Assembly (NCBI RefSeq): GCF_000091305.1 | Contig: NC_013929.1 | Location: 5,642,001 to 5,706,000, forward strand | DNA from: Streptomyces scabiei 87.22 | Lineage (GTDB): Bacteria; Actinomycetota; Actinomycetes; Streptomycetales; Streptomycetaceae | Length of the DNA stretch: 64,000 nucleotides | Reading direction: 5' to 3' | In this document: piece by piece, positions 6,410-14,231 of the stretch | Position numbering within the stretch: position 1 is the first letter of the stretch | How the letters are laid out: each line of letters opens with the position of its first letter | Program-made: the position numbers and the translations under genes | The notes under the pieces: model-generated | Databases searched by the model: none | Told to the model about the DNA's origin: nothing | Seen by the model: the letters and a program-made list of their open reading frames with translations, nothing else

Positions 6410-9007
6410 TCAGGTCGCGTCGTCCGCCAGCTCCGCGACGCCCGTGATCCGGTGCAGCGGGAACGTCCGCACCTCGTCCGCCGTGTGGTCGTACGCCGTC
6501 ACGAAGCCGCCCTCCACACGGACCGGGGCGATCACACGCTGGCTGGCGGAGCCCTCGGCGTTGACGTAGCCGATCCACAGCGCCTCGCCGGTGAGGACGG
6601 CCGCCTGCATCGTCGCGAGAGTCTCGGCGGAACCCGTGCGGGGCAGAGTGCCGGACGGCTCCTGCTCCCCCGTCGTCCTGCGGGGCGCGGTGGAGGCGAG
6701 GTCACCGGCGCGAATGGCACGGATCGCGGCGCCCAGGAGCGTGTCGTCCGGCGCCGGAGGCCCGTCCGGGACGGGTTCCGGGGCCGTGCGGGGCGGGGTG
6801 CGACGGGCATGGGCCCGGGTGATCAGGACATCCCCCTCCGCCGACTCGGCGGCCGGCGCGTACCCCATCGCCCGCAGCCCGTCGAGCAGCGTCGCCGGGT
6901 CCGCCTGCGCGGCGAGCACCGTCGGCGCCAGCCGCCGCAGCCCGAGCCCCTGCGAGCGCTTGTCGGCGAGGATCTCGCTGAGCGTCGCGTCGTCGTCGCA
7001 GCGCACGTACGCCGACGCCGCGCCGATCCGCAGCTGCCCATGGCGCCGGGCCACGTCGTCGATGAGATACGCGAGCGGCTGCGGGACCGGCGTACGGGAG
7101 TGCGCGGTCAGGAAGTCGTGCAGGTCGGAGGCGCTCCGGCCCGCGTCCAGCGCCCGGCGCACCGACCCCGGCGTGAACCGGTACACCGTCGCGCCACCCT
7201 TCGACTCCACGTCCGCCAGGACACCCAGCGCGTCGGCCAGCGGCCGCTTCAGCGGACCGGGAGCCACCGCCGTCAGGTCCGCCTGCAGCAGCACGTGGTC
7301 CAACGGCTCGGGCAGCAGCGGCGCGAGCAGCCGCCCGGCCCGGGAGGCGGCCACCGCCCGCTCGGCGACCGGGTCGGGGGAGGGCGCCGGAGGGTGCGGC
7401 AGCGGGACGTGATGGGCGGGGAGCCGGTCGCCGGGGGTCTCCGGCAGGTCGGCGGGGGCCGCCTCCTCGTGCGGCAGACCGAGGAGCGCGCGGCCGTGCG
7501 AGGACAGCGCGCCCCGCCCGGTGACCCCGAGCGACTCGGCCTCCGACAGGGTCCACCGGGCGATCCGGGCCCGCAGATCGTCCCCCTGACGGGCCTGCGA
7601 CGCCGACGACGGGGGCTGCTGGCCGCCACGGGTCGGGCGTTCCCAGTGCAGCCGGGCCAGCACGGAGTCAGGAGCGGCCGACGTGCCCTCCGGCAGCCCC
7701 GCCAGCAGCGCGAGGACCCGGTGGCGCACCTCGGGCGCGGCCGAACGGTCCAGACCCGGGCCCAGCGCCGACAACGTCCGGTCCTTGGCGTCCCGCTCGC
7801 CGATCACCCCGGCCGTACGGGTCGCCGACAGCCACGCCGTGGCCAGCCGCGCCCAGCGCTCGGCGGCGGGCGACTCCAGCCACTCGTCGTACGCGGGGGT
7901 CGCGGCGTACCGTTCGTCGGCCTCGCCGTCCGACGCCAACAGCCCCGCCGTATAAGCGAGTTCGACCCAGAACGCGGTGGTCTGCTCCGACAGGTCCAGG
8001 GCCGCGGCGGTGCGTTTCAGGTCCCGCACACTGAGCCCGCCCGCACGCAGGACGCCCGGCCCGCCCTCGTCCCAGTCCTTCAGCAGCTCCTCCACGGTCG
8101 CCAGCGCGGTGTACGCCTGACCGGCCGCCGTCGCGTCCACCACCTGCGGACGGTGCGCGCCCGACGCCTCCACCGGCGGCGGCAGCGGCCGCACCTCCCG
8201 GTGCGCCCGGCCCGCCCGCAGATGCAGAGCCACCTCGCGCGGCAGGACGACCGTGCCGGGGGCGGTGGGCAGCAGCAGACCCCGGTCCAGCAACCAGCGC
8301 AGATGGGCCGCCGGACTGGCCGTGACCTGCCCGTACGGCGGCCCCCACACCAGCCGCGCCAGGACGTCGAGCGACTCCGGGGGCGCGGCGGCGAGGAGCG
8401 CGGCCATGCGGCGGCGGTCCCGGAACAGCCCGGCGAGGGCGGCGACGGCCGACACCGAGTCGTGGGTGCTGGCCAGCCCCGCCTCCGCGACGATCTCCTG
8501 CACCCGCCCCGGCGACATGCCCGCCGTGGCCTCCGCGACGGTCGGGCCGAGACCGGTGGGCGAGGGGTGCTGCGGGGAGGGGGCGAGCAGCTCCCGGGCC
8601 GTGCGCACGAGACGCAGCCGGTCCTCGGGGCCCCACACGAGAGCCTGGTCGCGCAGGGTGCCGAGCGCGTGGGGCAGCGCGGCGGCGACGGCCGGGTCAC
8701 CCTCGTCACCGGCCAGCAGCCCCGCGAGTTCGCCGTACGACGCCGGGTCGGACGCCACGGCCAGGGCCTGCGCGGTCTGCAGGGCGAACCGGTCCAGGCG
8801 CTCCAGGGCCCGTACCACCGAGGCGCGGGTCCCCGCGCGGGTCGCCAGCTGGGTCAGGTCGGTCGGCACGGGCGTGATGAGGTCGGGCCGCGCCCGGAGC
8901 AGCACGGCGAGCGAACGGTCGTCCCGCCCGCGCAGCGCCTCCGCCAGCGAACGGGGGGCTCCACCGGCAGGCGCCGCCTCCGTGGGGGTGTGCTCCTCGG
9001 TGCTCAT
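6410..9007 (-). CDS. Helicase_C_3 (XPB-associated) winged-helix protein with WYL-like C-terminus
   Basis: The 865-residue protein contains the domain known as Helicase_C_3 (roughly residues 480-700, including RFTPGSVRRALDAGRS and the VLLQADLTAVAPGPLKR block), which resembles the N-terminal part of XPB but lacks its motor motifs. The first 450 residues are Ala/Leu-rich helical repeats with winged-helix character. The last 60 (ALWIGYVNAEGSASQRVIAPVRV ... HRITGVAEL, in two parts) look like a WYL-type ligand-sensing fold. Such proteins are often found near XPB in actinobacteria, and XPB is on the same strand here. The start ATG 9007 fits the N-terminus. A role in DNA repair or transcription with XPB is inference; no catalytic motif is seen. 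Confidence 0.82.
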   Translation of the reverse strand: MSTEEHTPTEAAPAGGAPRSLAEALRGRDDRSLAVLLRARPDLITPVPTDLTQLATRAGTRASVVRALERLDRFALQTAQALAVASDPASYGELAGLLAGDEGDPAVAAALPHALGTLRDQALVWGPEDRLRLVRTARELLAPSPQHPSPTGLGPTVAEATAGMSPGRVQEIVAEAGLASTHDSVSAVAALAGLFRDRRRMAALLAAAPPESLDVLARLVWGPPYGQVTASPAAHLRWLLDRGLLLPTAPGTVVLPREVALHLRAGRAHREVRPLPPPVEASGAHRPQVVDATAAGQAYTALATVEELLKDWDEGGPGVLRAGGLSVRDLKRTAAALDLSEQTTAFWVELAYTAGLLASDGEADERYAATPAYDEWLESPAAERWARLATAWLSATRTAGVIGERDAKDRTLSALGPGLDRSAAPEVRHRVLALLAGLPEGTSAAPDSVLARLHWERPTRGGQQPPSSASQARQGDDLRARIARWTLSEAESLGVTGRGALSSHGRALLGLPHEEAAPADLPETPGDRLPAHHVPLPHPPAPSPDPVAERAVAASRAGRLLAPLLPEPLDHVLLQADLTAVAPGPLKRPLADALGVLADVESKGGATVYRFTPGSVRRALDAGRSASDLHDFLTAHSRTPVPQPLAYLIDDVARRHGQLRIGAASAYVRCDDDATLSEILADKRSQGLGLRRLAPTVLAAQADPATLLDGLRAMGYAPAAESAEGDVLITRAHARRTPPRTAPEPVPDGPPAPDDTLLGAAIRAIRAGDLASTAPRRTTGEQEPSGTLPRTGSAETLATMQAAVLTGEALWIGYVNAEGSASQRVIAPVRVEGGFVTAYDHTADEVRTFPLHRITGVAELADDAT

Positions 9008-9104
9008 CCGGCCAACGTTAGCGCCTGGGCTCCGCCGGGCCGGGGCGCCTCAGGGGGTGGGGGCGGTCGGATCGTCGGCGGGTGCGGCCCGGTGGGGCTT
9101 CTCG

Positions 9105-9123
9105 CGCAGTTCCCCGCGCCCCT
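9105..9123 (+). repeat. Dispersed intergenic repeat (CGCAGTTCCCCGCGCCCCT), copy 1
   Basis: Exact copy of the 19-bp core, preceded by GGTGGGGCTTCTCG and followed by GAGAGGCGGGGCTGCGCCCC. It lies in the divergent gap between the Helicase_C_3 gene and the HAAS membrane protein gene, so it cannot serve as a terminator for both. Confidence 0.85.
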
Positions 9124-9223
9124 GAGAGGCGGGGCTGCGCCCCTGCCCTCCGGGCGCGGTTCCCGTGCATGCGGAAGCGATACCGTCGGGAGGAAGCACG
9201 CGCGCCAACCCCGGAGGGGCTTC

Positions 9224-10279
9224 GTGGGGATTGAGAGCGACCAGGTCGTCTACGAGTATCTGAGCCGGGTCGGTGATCTGGCTCAGCAGCGGCAGCTGCC
9301 GTCGGCGACGCGGATGCGTCTGGTGGCGGGGCTGCGGGACGAGATCGACCGGCGGCGGGCCAAGGCGCCCGTCGACAGTCCGGCCGCCGTGCGCCGCATC
9401 ATCGCCCGGCTGGGTACGCCGGGTGAGGTCGTCGAGGCGGCCGGGGCGCCCGGCGACGTACCGGAGCCCCGGGCCGCCGCGGTGCCGGTGCAGCGGGCGA
9501 CCGGGGCGGACGGCGACGGCACGGACGACGCCGGGGAGCAGGCCAAGGGGCTGTCCCGGGGGCTGCGGAGGGTCGTCCCGCGCCCCCGCTCCGCCGACGC
9601 CGGCACCCCGCCGCCCCCGGCCGGCGGTGCCGCCCCGCCGCATCTCGCCCCGCTGCACGAGCTGGGCGACGGCGACGCACAGCCCGACTGGTGGCGGGTC
9701 GGCGGCGGTGGGGGGCCCGCGGGCGCGGACATCGGGTTCGGGCTGGGGGACTCCGTTCCCGGGTTCGTCGGCGGTGTGGAGATTCCCGAGCTGCTGAAGC
9801 CGCCGCCGGTGCAGGCCGAGGGGGAGGCGGTCCGCGGGGCCGCCGAGAAGGAGAAGGAAGCGGCGGCCGCGGCGGTCGTCACGGAGGAGGACGGCGGACG
9901 GCGGCGACGGCTGCGGCTGCCTCGGCTGCGGGCCTCGGGCGCGGGGTGGAGCAATCCGCTGCTGCTGCTGGCCGCCGTGCTGCTGGTCGCGGGAGCGGTC
10001 ATGGGGAGCCTGGTGCCGCTGGGGCTCGGGTGGTTGATCGCCTATCTGTCACGGAGGCTGACGCCCGCCGAGTCGAAGTGGGCGGTCATGGGCATTCCCG
10101 GGGCGGTGGCCGCGGGCGGGGTCGTGTGGCTGTGGGGGCGTACGGACGGACGCTGGGGCGAGCCGATCGCCGAGGGCCACATGGACGCGGCGCTGGCGGA
10201 GGCGTGGCCCTGGATGCTCCGGATCGCGGCGGTGTCCTCGGCCGCGTATCTGCTCTGGCGCTCGCAACGCCCCCGGTGA
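9224..10279 (+). CDS. HAAS-domain-like membrane protein
   Basis: The 351-residue product starts at GTG 9224, four bases after GGAGGGG. Residues 8-75 (VYEYLSRVGDLA ... RRIIARLGTPGEVV) resemble the helical HAAS signalling domain that usually sits N-terminal to membrane segments in actinobacteria. A Pro/Gly-rich charged linker of about 150 residues follows, then two or three hydrophobic segments: NPLLLLAAVLLVAGAVMGSL, a second around the IPGAVAAGGVVWLW stretch, and a third near the C-terminus. The N-terminal half is probably cytosolic. HAAS domains are thought to pass signals between membrane proteins and PadR-like regulators, but no PadR gene lies beside it. The specific role is unknown. Confidence 0.75.
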   Translation: MGIESDQVVYEYLSRVGDLAQQRQLPSATRMRLVAGLRDEIDRRRAKAPVDSPAAVRRIIARLGTPGEVVEAAGAPGDVPEPRAAAVPVQRATGADGDGTDDAGEQAKGLSRGLRRVVPRPRSADAGTPPPPAGGAAPPHLAPLHELGDGDAQPDWWRVGGGGGPAGADIGFGLGDSVPGFVGGVEIPELLKPPPVQAEGEAVRGAAEKEKEAAAAAVVTEEDGGRRRRLRLPRLRASGAGWSNPLLLLAAVLLVAGAVMGSLVPLGLGWLIAYLSRRLTPAESKWAVMGIPGAVAAGGVVWLWGRTDGRWGEPIAEGHMDAALAEAWPWMLRIAAVSSAAYLLWRSQRPR

Positions 10280-10283
10280 GTCG

Positions 10284-10440
10284 GGGTGCGGGTGCGGGTG
10301 CGGGTGCGGGTGCGGGTTCGTGGGCGGGTGCGGGTGCGTGGGGCTTCTCGCGCAGTTCCCCGCGCCCCTGAAAGCAAGGGCTGCGCCCCGCTTTTCAGGC
10401 CCGCAGGGGCCCGATGCCTTTAGCGGCGCGGGCAACTGCG
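10284..10440. repeat. GGGTGC hexamer run plus facing pair of the dispersed intergenic repeat
   Basis: Five exact GGGTGC hexamers (10284-10313) precede a forward repeat core at 10351-10369. About 55 bp later a degraded reverse copy reads GGCGCGGGCAACTGCG (10425-10440). Between them lie GGGCTGCGCCCC and GCTTTTCAGGCCCGC elements shared with other copies. The whole unit fills the gap between two plus-strand genes. Confidence 0.75.
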
Positions 10441-10519
10441 CGACCAGCCCCCACCGGACCCGCACCCGACAACGCACCCCCGAGCTTCCCCGCGCACCCC
10501 TCGCCCCACAATGGGCGGT

Positions 10520-11137
10520 ATGACTTCTCGCGCGCTCACCGTCGGGTTCGATCTCGACATGACCTTGATCGACTCGCGGCCGGGGATCCACGCCTGCTAC
10601 GAGGCGCTGGCGGCGCGGACGGGCACCTACATAGACGCCGACCTGGCGATCACCCGCCTCGGCCCCCCGCTGGCGGACGAGCTGGCGTGCTGGTTCCCGG
10701 CCGCGGACATCCCGGCGATGGCGGACCTCTACCGCGCGATGTACCCCGCGATCGCGATCGCGGCGACCCCCGCGATGCCGGGCGCGCCGGAGGCCATCGC
10801 GGCGGTCCGGGCGGCCGGCGGTCGGGCGATCGTGGTCACCGCCAAGTACGAACCCAACGCCAAGCTGCACCTGGAGCACCTCGGCATCGAGCCCGACGTC
10901 GTGGTGGGCGACCTCTGGGCCGAGGCCAAGGCGGCCGCGCTGCGCGAGCACGGCGCGAGCGTCTACGTCGGCGACCACACCGGCGACGTACGAGGCGCCC
11001 GCACCGCCCGGGCGTACGCGGTCGCCGTGGCCACCGGTCCCTGCGACGAGCGGGAGCTGCGCGAGGCCGGTGCCGACGTCGTCCTGGCCGACCTGACCGC
11101 GTTCCCCGCGTGGCTCACGGGCCACCACCGCCCCTAG
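10520..11137 (+). CDS. HAD-family phosphatase
   Basis: The 205-residue protein opens with the HAD nucleophile motif FDLDMTLIDS, where the first Asp is the phospho-acceptor and the second the general acid/base. Motif II lies at VVTAK, and motif III/IV at YVGDHTGDV, with the acidic pair that holds magnesium. An alpha-helical cap lies between residues 20 and 85, placing it in subfamily I with phosphoglycolate phosphatase-like enzymes. It most likely dephosphorylates a small metabolite in the cytosol. ATG 10520 is chosen because the family begins just before the first strand; ATG 10511 is in frame and possible. The gene is separated from its neighbours by repeats, so no pathway can be inferred. 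Confidence 0.88.
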   Translation: MTSRALTVGFDLDMTLIDSRPGIHACYEALAARTGTYIDADLAITRLGPPLADELACWFPAADIPAMADLYRAMYPAIAIAATPAMPGAPEAIAAVRAAGGRAIVVTAKYEPNAKLHLEHLGIEPDVVVGDLWAEAKAAALREHGASVYVGDHTGDVRGARTARAYAVAVATGPCDERELREAGADVVLADLTAFPAWLTGHHRP

Positions 11138-11169
11138 AGCATCAGGAGCAGAGCATCAGGAGCAGGGCA

Positions 11170-11421
11170 TCAGGGACGTGCCTCGCGCGCCCTTCTGCGC
11201 CCCGCCGCGACGGACTGCAGCACTCCCGCGCCGGCGATGAGGAATCCGACGCCCATGAGCATGCTCAGGACGAACATGTAGGTCGGGAACGGCTCCGTCC
11301 CGAGGAAGAGCGGGGCCACGGTGACCAGGGTGGCCACGGCGCCGACGAAGAACACGATCGCCCCGGCACGGATCAGCCGGTCACCGGGTTCGGCGGAATT
11401 CGGTTGGGTTTTGTCACGCAC
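11170..11421 (-). CDS. Small two-helix membrane protein, 83 aa
   Basis: From a GTG start at 11421 the product has a short polar N-terminus (RDKTQPNSAEPGDRL), two hydrophobic helices (about residues 18-40 and 48-70) and an Arg-rich cytoplasmic tail (AAGRRRRAREARP). This is a simple hairpin membrane protein with both ends probably inside the cell. It is divergent from the cold shock gene. No family name comes to mind and no partner is adjacent. Codon bias supports a real gene. Confidence 0.68.
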   Translation of the reverse strand: MRDKTQPNSAEPGDRLIRAGAIVFFVGAVATLVTVAPLFLGTEPFPTYMFVLSMLMGVGFLIAGAGVLQSVAAGRRRAREARP

Positions 11422-11614
11422 CCGACCAGGGTAGTTCCCAGCGCGAGGGAACAGTCGGCCGACGTCTTGTCACCCGCCCCCGGACCAATAGGCTGGGGAC
11501 CGGCGGGTCCGGCGACCCGCTGCAGTGCTGTCCAGAGCAGTTTGCGCACACCGAGAACACCTTCAGAACACTTTTCAGACGCAGTTTCCGACGAGTACGA
11601 GGACGAGGACAGAC

Positions 11615-11998
11615 GTGCCTACCGGCAAGGTCAAATGGTTCAACAGTGAGAAGGGCTTCGGCTTTCTCTCCCGTGACGACGGCGGTGACGTCTTCGTCCA
11701 CTCCTCCGTACTGCCCGCCGGTGTCGACACCCTGAAGCCCGGCCAGAAGGTCGAGTTCGGGGTCGTCGCCGGTCAGCGCGGTGACCAGGCGCTCTCCGTG
11801 ACGATTCTGGAGCCAGCCCCCTCGGTCGCCGCCGCCCAGCGCAAGAAGCCCGACGAACTGGCCTCGATCGTGCAGGATCTGACCACGCTGCTGGAGAACA
11901 TCACGCCCATGCTGGAGCGCGGCCGGTACCCCGACCGTGCCGCGGGCGGGAAGATCGCCGGTCTTCTCCGCGCCGTGGCCGACCAGTTGGACGTGTAG
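11615..11998 (+). CDS. Cold shock domain protein with C-terminal extension
   Basis: The 127-residue product starts at GTG 11615 with [20 protein letters not shown], the CSD nucleic-acid-binding face; RNP1 is KGFGFL and RNP2 is VFVHSS. The CSD ends near residue 68. A helical extension follows ([20 protein letters not shown] and onward), which is longer than in standard 67-residue Csp proteins and is typical of the longer actinobacterial form. It should bind single-stranded RNA or DNA and act as an RNA chaperone. The roughly 190-bp region upstream is AT-richer than its surroundings and may carry a long 5' untranslated leader, as many csp genes do; I cannot define a structure in it. Confidence 0.92.
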   Translation: MPTGKVKWFNSEKGFGFLSRDDGGDVFVHSSVLPAGVDTLKPGQKVEFGVVAGQRGDQALSVTILEPAPSVAAAQRKKPDELASIVQDLTTLLENITPMLERGRYPDRAAGGKIAGLLRAVADQLDV

Positions 11999-12019
11999 AC
12001 CGGTAACTGCCGAGGTGGC

Positions 12020-12964
12020 TCAAGGGAATTCGAGCGCGTCCGGGCCGAGGGGCGGTACCAGTCCCTCGGCCGCCGCACGGGTGAGCAGACCTCTGACGGC
12101 CGCGTAGCCGTCCTCGCCGAGGCCGGCCGTGAACTCGTTGACGTACAGGCCGATGTGCTGGTCGGCGACGGCCGGGTCCATCTCCTGGGCGTGTTCGAGG
12201 ACGTACGGGCGGGAGATCTCCGGGTGGTCCCAGGCGGCGCGGACGGAGGCGCGGATGGTGTCGGCGAGCCCGGTCAGGGTCTCGGCGCCCAGTGAGCGCT
12301 TCGCGATGATCGCGCCCAGCGGGATCGGCAGCCCGGTCGTCCCCTCCCAGTGCTCGCCCATGTCGGCCAGCTTGTGGAGGCCGTAGTTCCGGTAGGTGAA
12401 GCGGGCCTCGTGGATGACGAGTCCCGCGTCGACCCTGCCGTCGCGCACGGCGGGCATGATCTCGTGGAACGGCAGCACGACGATCTCGCCGACCCCGCCG
12501 GGCAGGGTGTCCGCCGCCCAGAGGCGGAAGAGGAGGTACGCGGTCGACCGCTCGCTCGGCACGGCCACCGTACGGCCGGTGAGGTCCGTGCCCGGCTCCC
12601 GGGTGAGCACCAGCGGGCCGCAGCCCCGTCCGAGCGCCCCGCCGCAGGGCAGCAGCGCGTACTCGTCGAGGACGTACGGCAGCACGGCGTAGGACACCTT
12701 CAGCACGTCGAGTTCACCGCGCTCGGCCATGCCGTTGGTGATGTCGATGTCCGCGAACGTCACGTCGAGCGCGGGCGCGCCGGGAATCCGGCCGTGCGCC
12801 CAGGCGTCGAAGACGAAGGTGTCGTTGGGGCAGGGCGAGTACGCCATCCGCAGCGCGGTGGTCCCGGCGGGGGTGGTGGCGGGGTTCACGGGCGCCGCCT
12901 CAGTGCTCGTGGGCGTCGGAGGGGGCGTGGTGCTCGTGGGGCTCATGTGACGCGTAGGGCTCAT
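12020..12964 (-). CDS. mqnD: 1,4-dihydroxy-6-naphthoate synthase (futalosine menaquinone pathway)
   Basis: MqnD converts cyclic de-hypoxanthine futalosine to 1,4-dihydroxy-6-naphthoate. The 314-residue product has the substrate-binding-protein-like fold with the motifs MAYSPCPNDTFVFDAWAHG, VSYAVLPYVL and GLVIHEARFTY, the last carrying the conserved His-Glu. The first 35 residues are a low-complexity Thr/Pro tail; ATG 12964 and ATG 12946 are both possible starts, and neither has a strong ribosome site. The gene overlaps the 3' end of mqnB by 65 bases, so the two are surely co-transcribed. The product then needs the remaining mqn genes, which are not in this window. Identification is firm. Confidence 0.95.
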   Translation of the reverse strand: MSPTRHMSPTSTTPPPTPTSTEAAPVNPATTPAGTTALRMAYSPCPNDTFVFDAWAHGRIPGAPALDVTFADIDITNGMAERGELDVLKVSYAVLPYVLDEYALLPCGGALGRGCGPLVLTREPGTDLTGRTVAVPSERSTAYLLFRLWAADTLPGGVGEIVVLPFHEIMPAVRDGRVDAGLVIHEARFTYRNYGLHKLADMGEHWEGTTGLPIPLGAIIAKRSLGAETLTGLADTIRASVRAAWDHPEISRPYVLEHAQEMDPAVADQHIGLYVNEFTAGLGEDGYAAVRGLLTRAAAEGLVPPLGPDALEFP

Positions 12965-13670
12965 GGGGGTCCCAACTCTCCAGTACGGGCGTGAGCTTCC
13001 CGTAGGCCTCGGTGAGTGCGGTCAGCGCGTCGCCGATGCGCCAGGCGGCGCGGTCGCGCGGGCCCACGGGATTGGAGACGGCGCGCAGTTCGAGGACGGG
13101 CGTGGTGTGCGCGGCGGCGGCCTCGGCGACTCCGAAGCCCTCCATCGCCTCGGCCAGCGCGCGCGGGTGCCGGGCCCGCAGGGCGGCCGCGCGCTCGGCG
13201 CTGCCGGTGACCGTGGAGACGGTGAGCACGGTGCCGGTGCGGGCGCCGGTGGCGGTCGCGGCGGCGCGGACGAGGTCGCGCGGCGGGTGGTGGGTGACGG
13301 TGCCGAAGCCGAGGTCGGTGACCGGGACGAAGCCGTCCGGGGTCTCGGCGCCCAGGTCGGCCGCCGTGATCTCGTCGGCGAGGACGAGGGAGCCGAGGGG
13401 CGCCTCGGGCGGGAAGCCGCCCGCGATACCGGCGGACAGGACCAGCCCGTACGGCCTGCCCGCCAGGGCCGCCGCGGTCAGCGCGGCGGCGGTGGAGGCG
13501 GCGGCGAGGGCGGGGCCCACACCGGCGGCGAGGAGGTCGTGCTCGTGCGGGGTGCCGTGGAAGCGGTGGAGGGTCCCCGCCGGGAGGCGTACCTCGGTGG
13601 CGGGGCCCGGGAGCGCTCGAGCCACCGCGTCCCGTTCGGCGGGGACGGCGGTGGCTACGAGGATGCGCAT
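12900..13670 (-). CDS. mqnB: Futalosine hydrolase
   Basis: MqnB removes hypoxanthine from futalosine to give dehypoxanthine futalosine, the step before cyclisation and MqnD. The 256-residue product is a PNP/UDP-phosphorylase-fold nucleosidase: MRILVATAVPAERDAV at the N-terminus, LVLSAGIAGGFPPEAP for the phosphate-loop region, MEGFGVA for the nucleobase/ribose site, and ELRAVSNPVGPRDR near the end. After residue 230 there is an unusual His- and Glu-rich tail (HEPYASHEPHEHHAPSDAHEH) encoded by the stretch that also encodes the mqnD N-terminus. The 65-base overlap with mqnD indicates translational coupling. Confidence 0.95.
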   Translation of the reverse strand: MRILVATAVPAERDAVARALPGPATEVRLPAGTLHRFHGTPHEHDLLAAGVGPALAAASTAAALTAAALAGRPYGLVLSAGIAGGFPPEAPLGSLVLADEITAADLGAETPDGFVPVTDLGFGTVTHHPPRDLVRAAATATGARTGTVLTVSTVTGSAERAAALRARHPRALAEAMEGFGVAEAAAAHTTPVLELRAVSNPVGPRDRAAWRIGDALTALTEAYGKLTPVLESWDPHEPYASHEPHEHHAPSDAHEH

Positions 13671-13686
13671 CGGCGGCGGCAGGGGA

Positions 13687-14157
13687 TCAGGCGTCCGGGT
13701 TCTTCAGCTTGAAGTTCCACACGCCCTTGATGGCCGAGCCCGAGGCGTTCTGCTCGACGATGCTGATTGTCAGCGACTTCTGGGCGGGCTGGCCGGGCTG
13801 GGTGGCGAAGAGGCCCGGGTTCTCGAAGGACCAGTACGTCTTGTCGAACGTGTCGCTGGTGGCCTGCTCCCCGTTGATCCACAGGGCCCAGCCCGTCTTC
13901 GCCACCTCCGGGTCGACGCCGATGCGCAGGGCCTTGCCGTCCGGCAGCTCGATCGACTTGGAGGGCTTCTCCTCCGCGCACTCCTTGGCCTGGGCGACGT
14001 CGAGGGTCCGGTAGCACTCGGCCTCGGCGCTGATCGACTCCGTGCCGATCGTGACGGTGGCCATCGGCGTCGGCTCATCGCAGGCCGACAGGACGAGAAG
14101 TCCGGCGGAAACGGCGCCGAGAGTGGCTGCGGCGCGACGGGAACGCGGGAAGGTCAT
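13687..14157 (-). CDS. Lipoprotein, DUF2771-like
   Basis: The 156-residue product has an Arg-containing signal peptide and a lipobox, LLVLSAC, with the lipidated Cys at about residue 26. The mature part carries a beta-rich domain with a likely disulfide pair (AECYR ... AKECAEE) and ends GVWNFKLKNPDA. This matches the DUF2771 family of actinobacterial lipoproteins as I remember it. It is anchored to the outer face of the membrane; its role is unknown. It follows 16 bases after mqnB on the same strand in gene order, so it may be transcribed ahead of mqnB from the same promoter, although a link to menaquinone is not established. Confidence 0.78.
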   Translation of the reverse strand: MTFPRSRRAAATLGAVSAGLLVLSACDEPTPMATVTIGTESISAEAECYRTLDVAQAKECAEEKPSKSIELPDGKALRIGVDPEVAKTGWALWINGEQATSDTFDKTYWSFENPGLFATQPGQPAQKSLTISIVEQNASGSAIKGVWNFKLKNPDA

Positions 14158-14231
14158 GGGCGAAGGCTATCTGGCCCGTCCGGGGGTGCCCCTACGTGGG
14201 GTACGGCGTGCCGGGCCGGCCGGGGAATCGG

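Noticed and set aside
6200-10279. 1359-codon plus-strand open frame running through the Helicase_C_3 gene
   Set aside because: Its 5' two thirds are antisense to the Helicase_C_3 gene and rich in Arg/Gly/Pro, the usual high-GC shadow. Only the last 351 codons, after GTG 9224, are a gene.
10284-10319. GGGTGC hexamer run as a functional site
   Set aside because: Simple-sequence run next to a dispersed repeat; no evidence of function beyond slippage.
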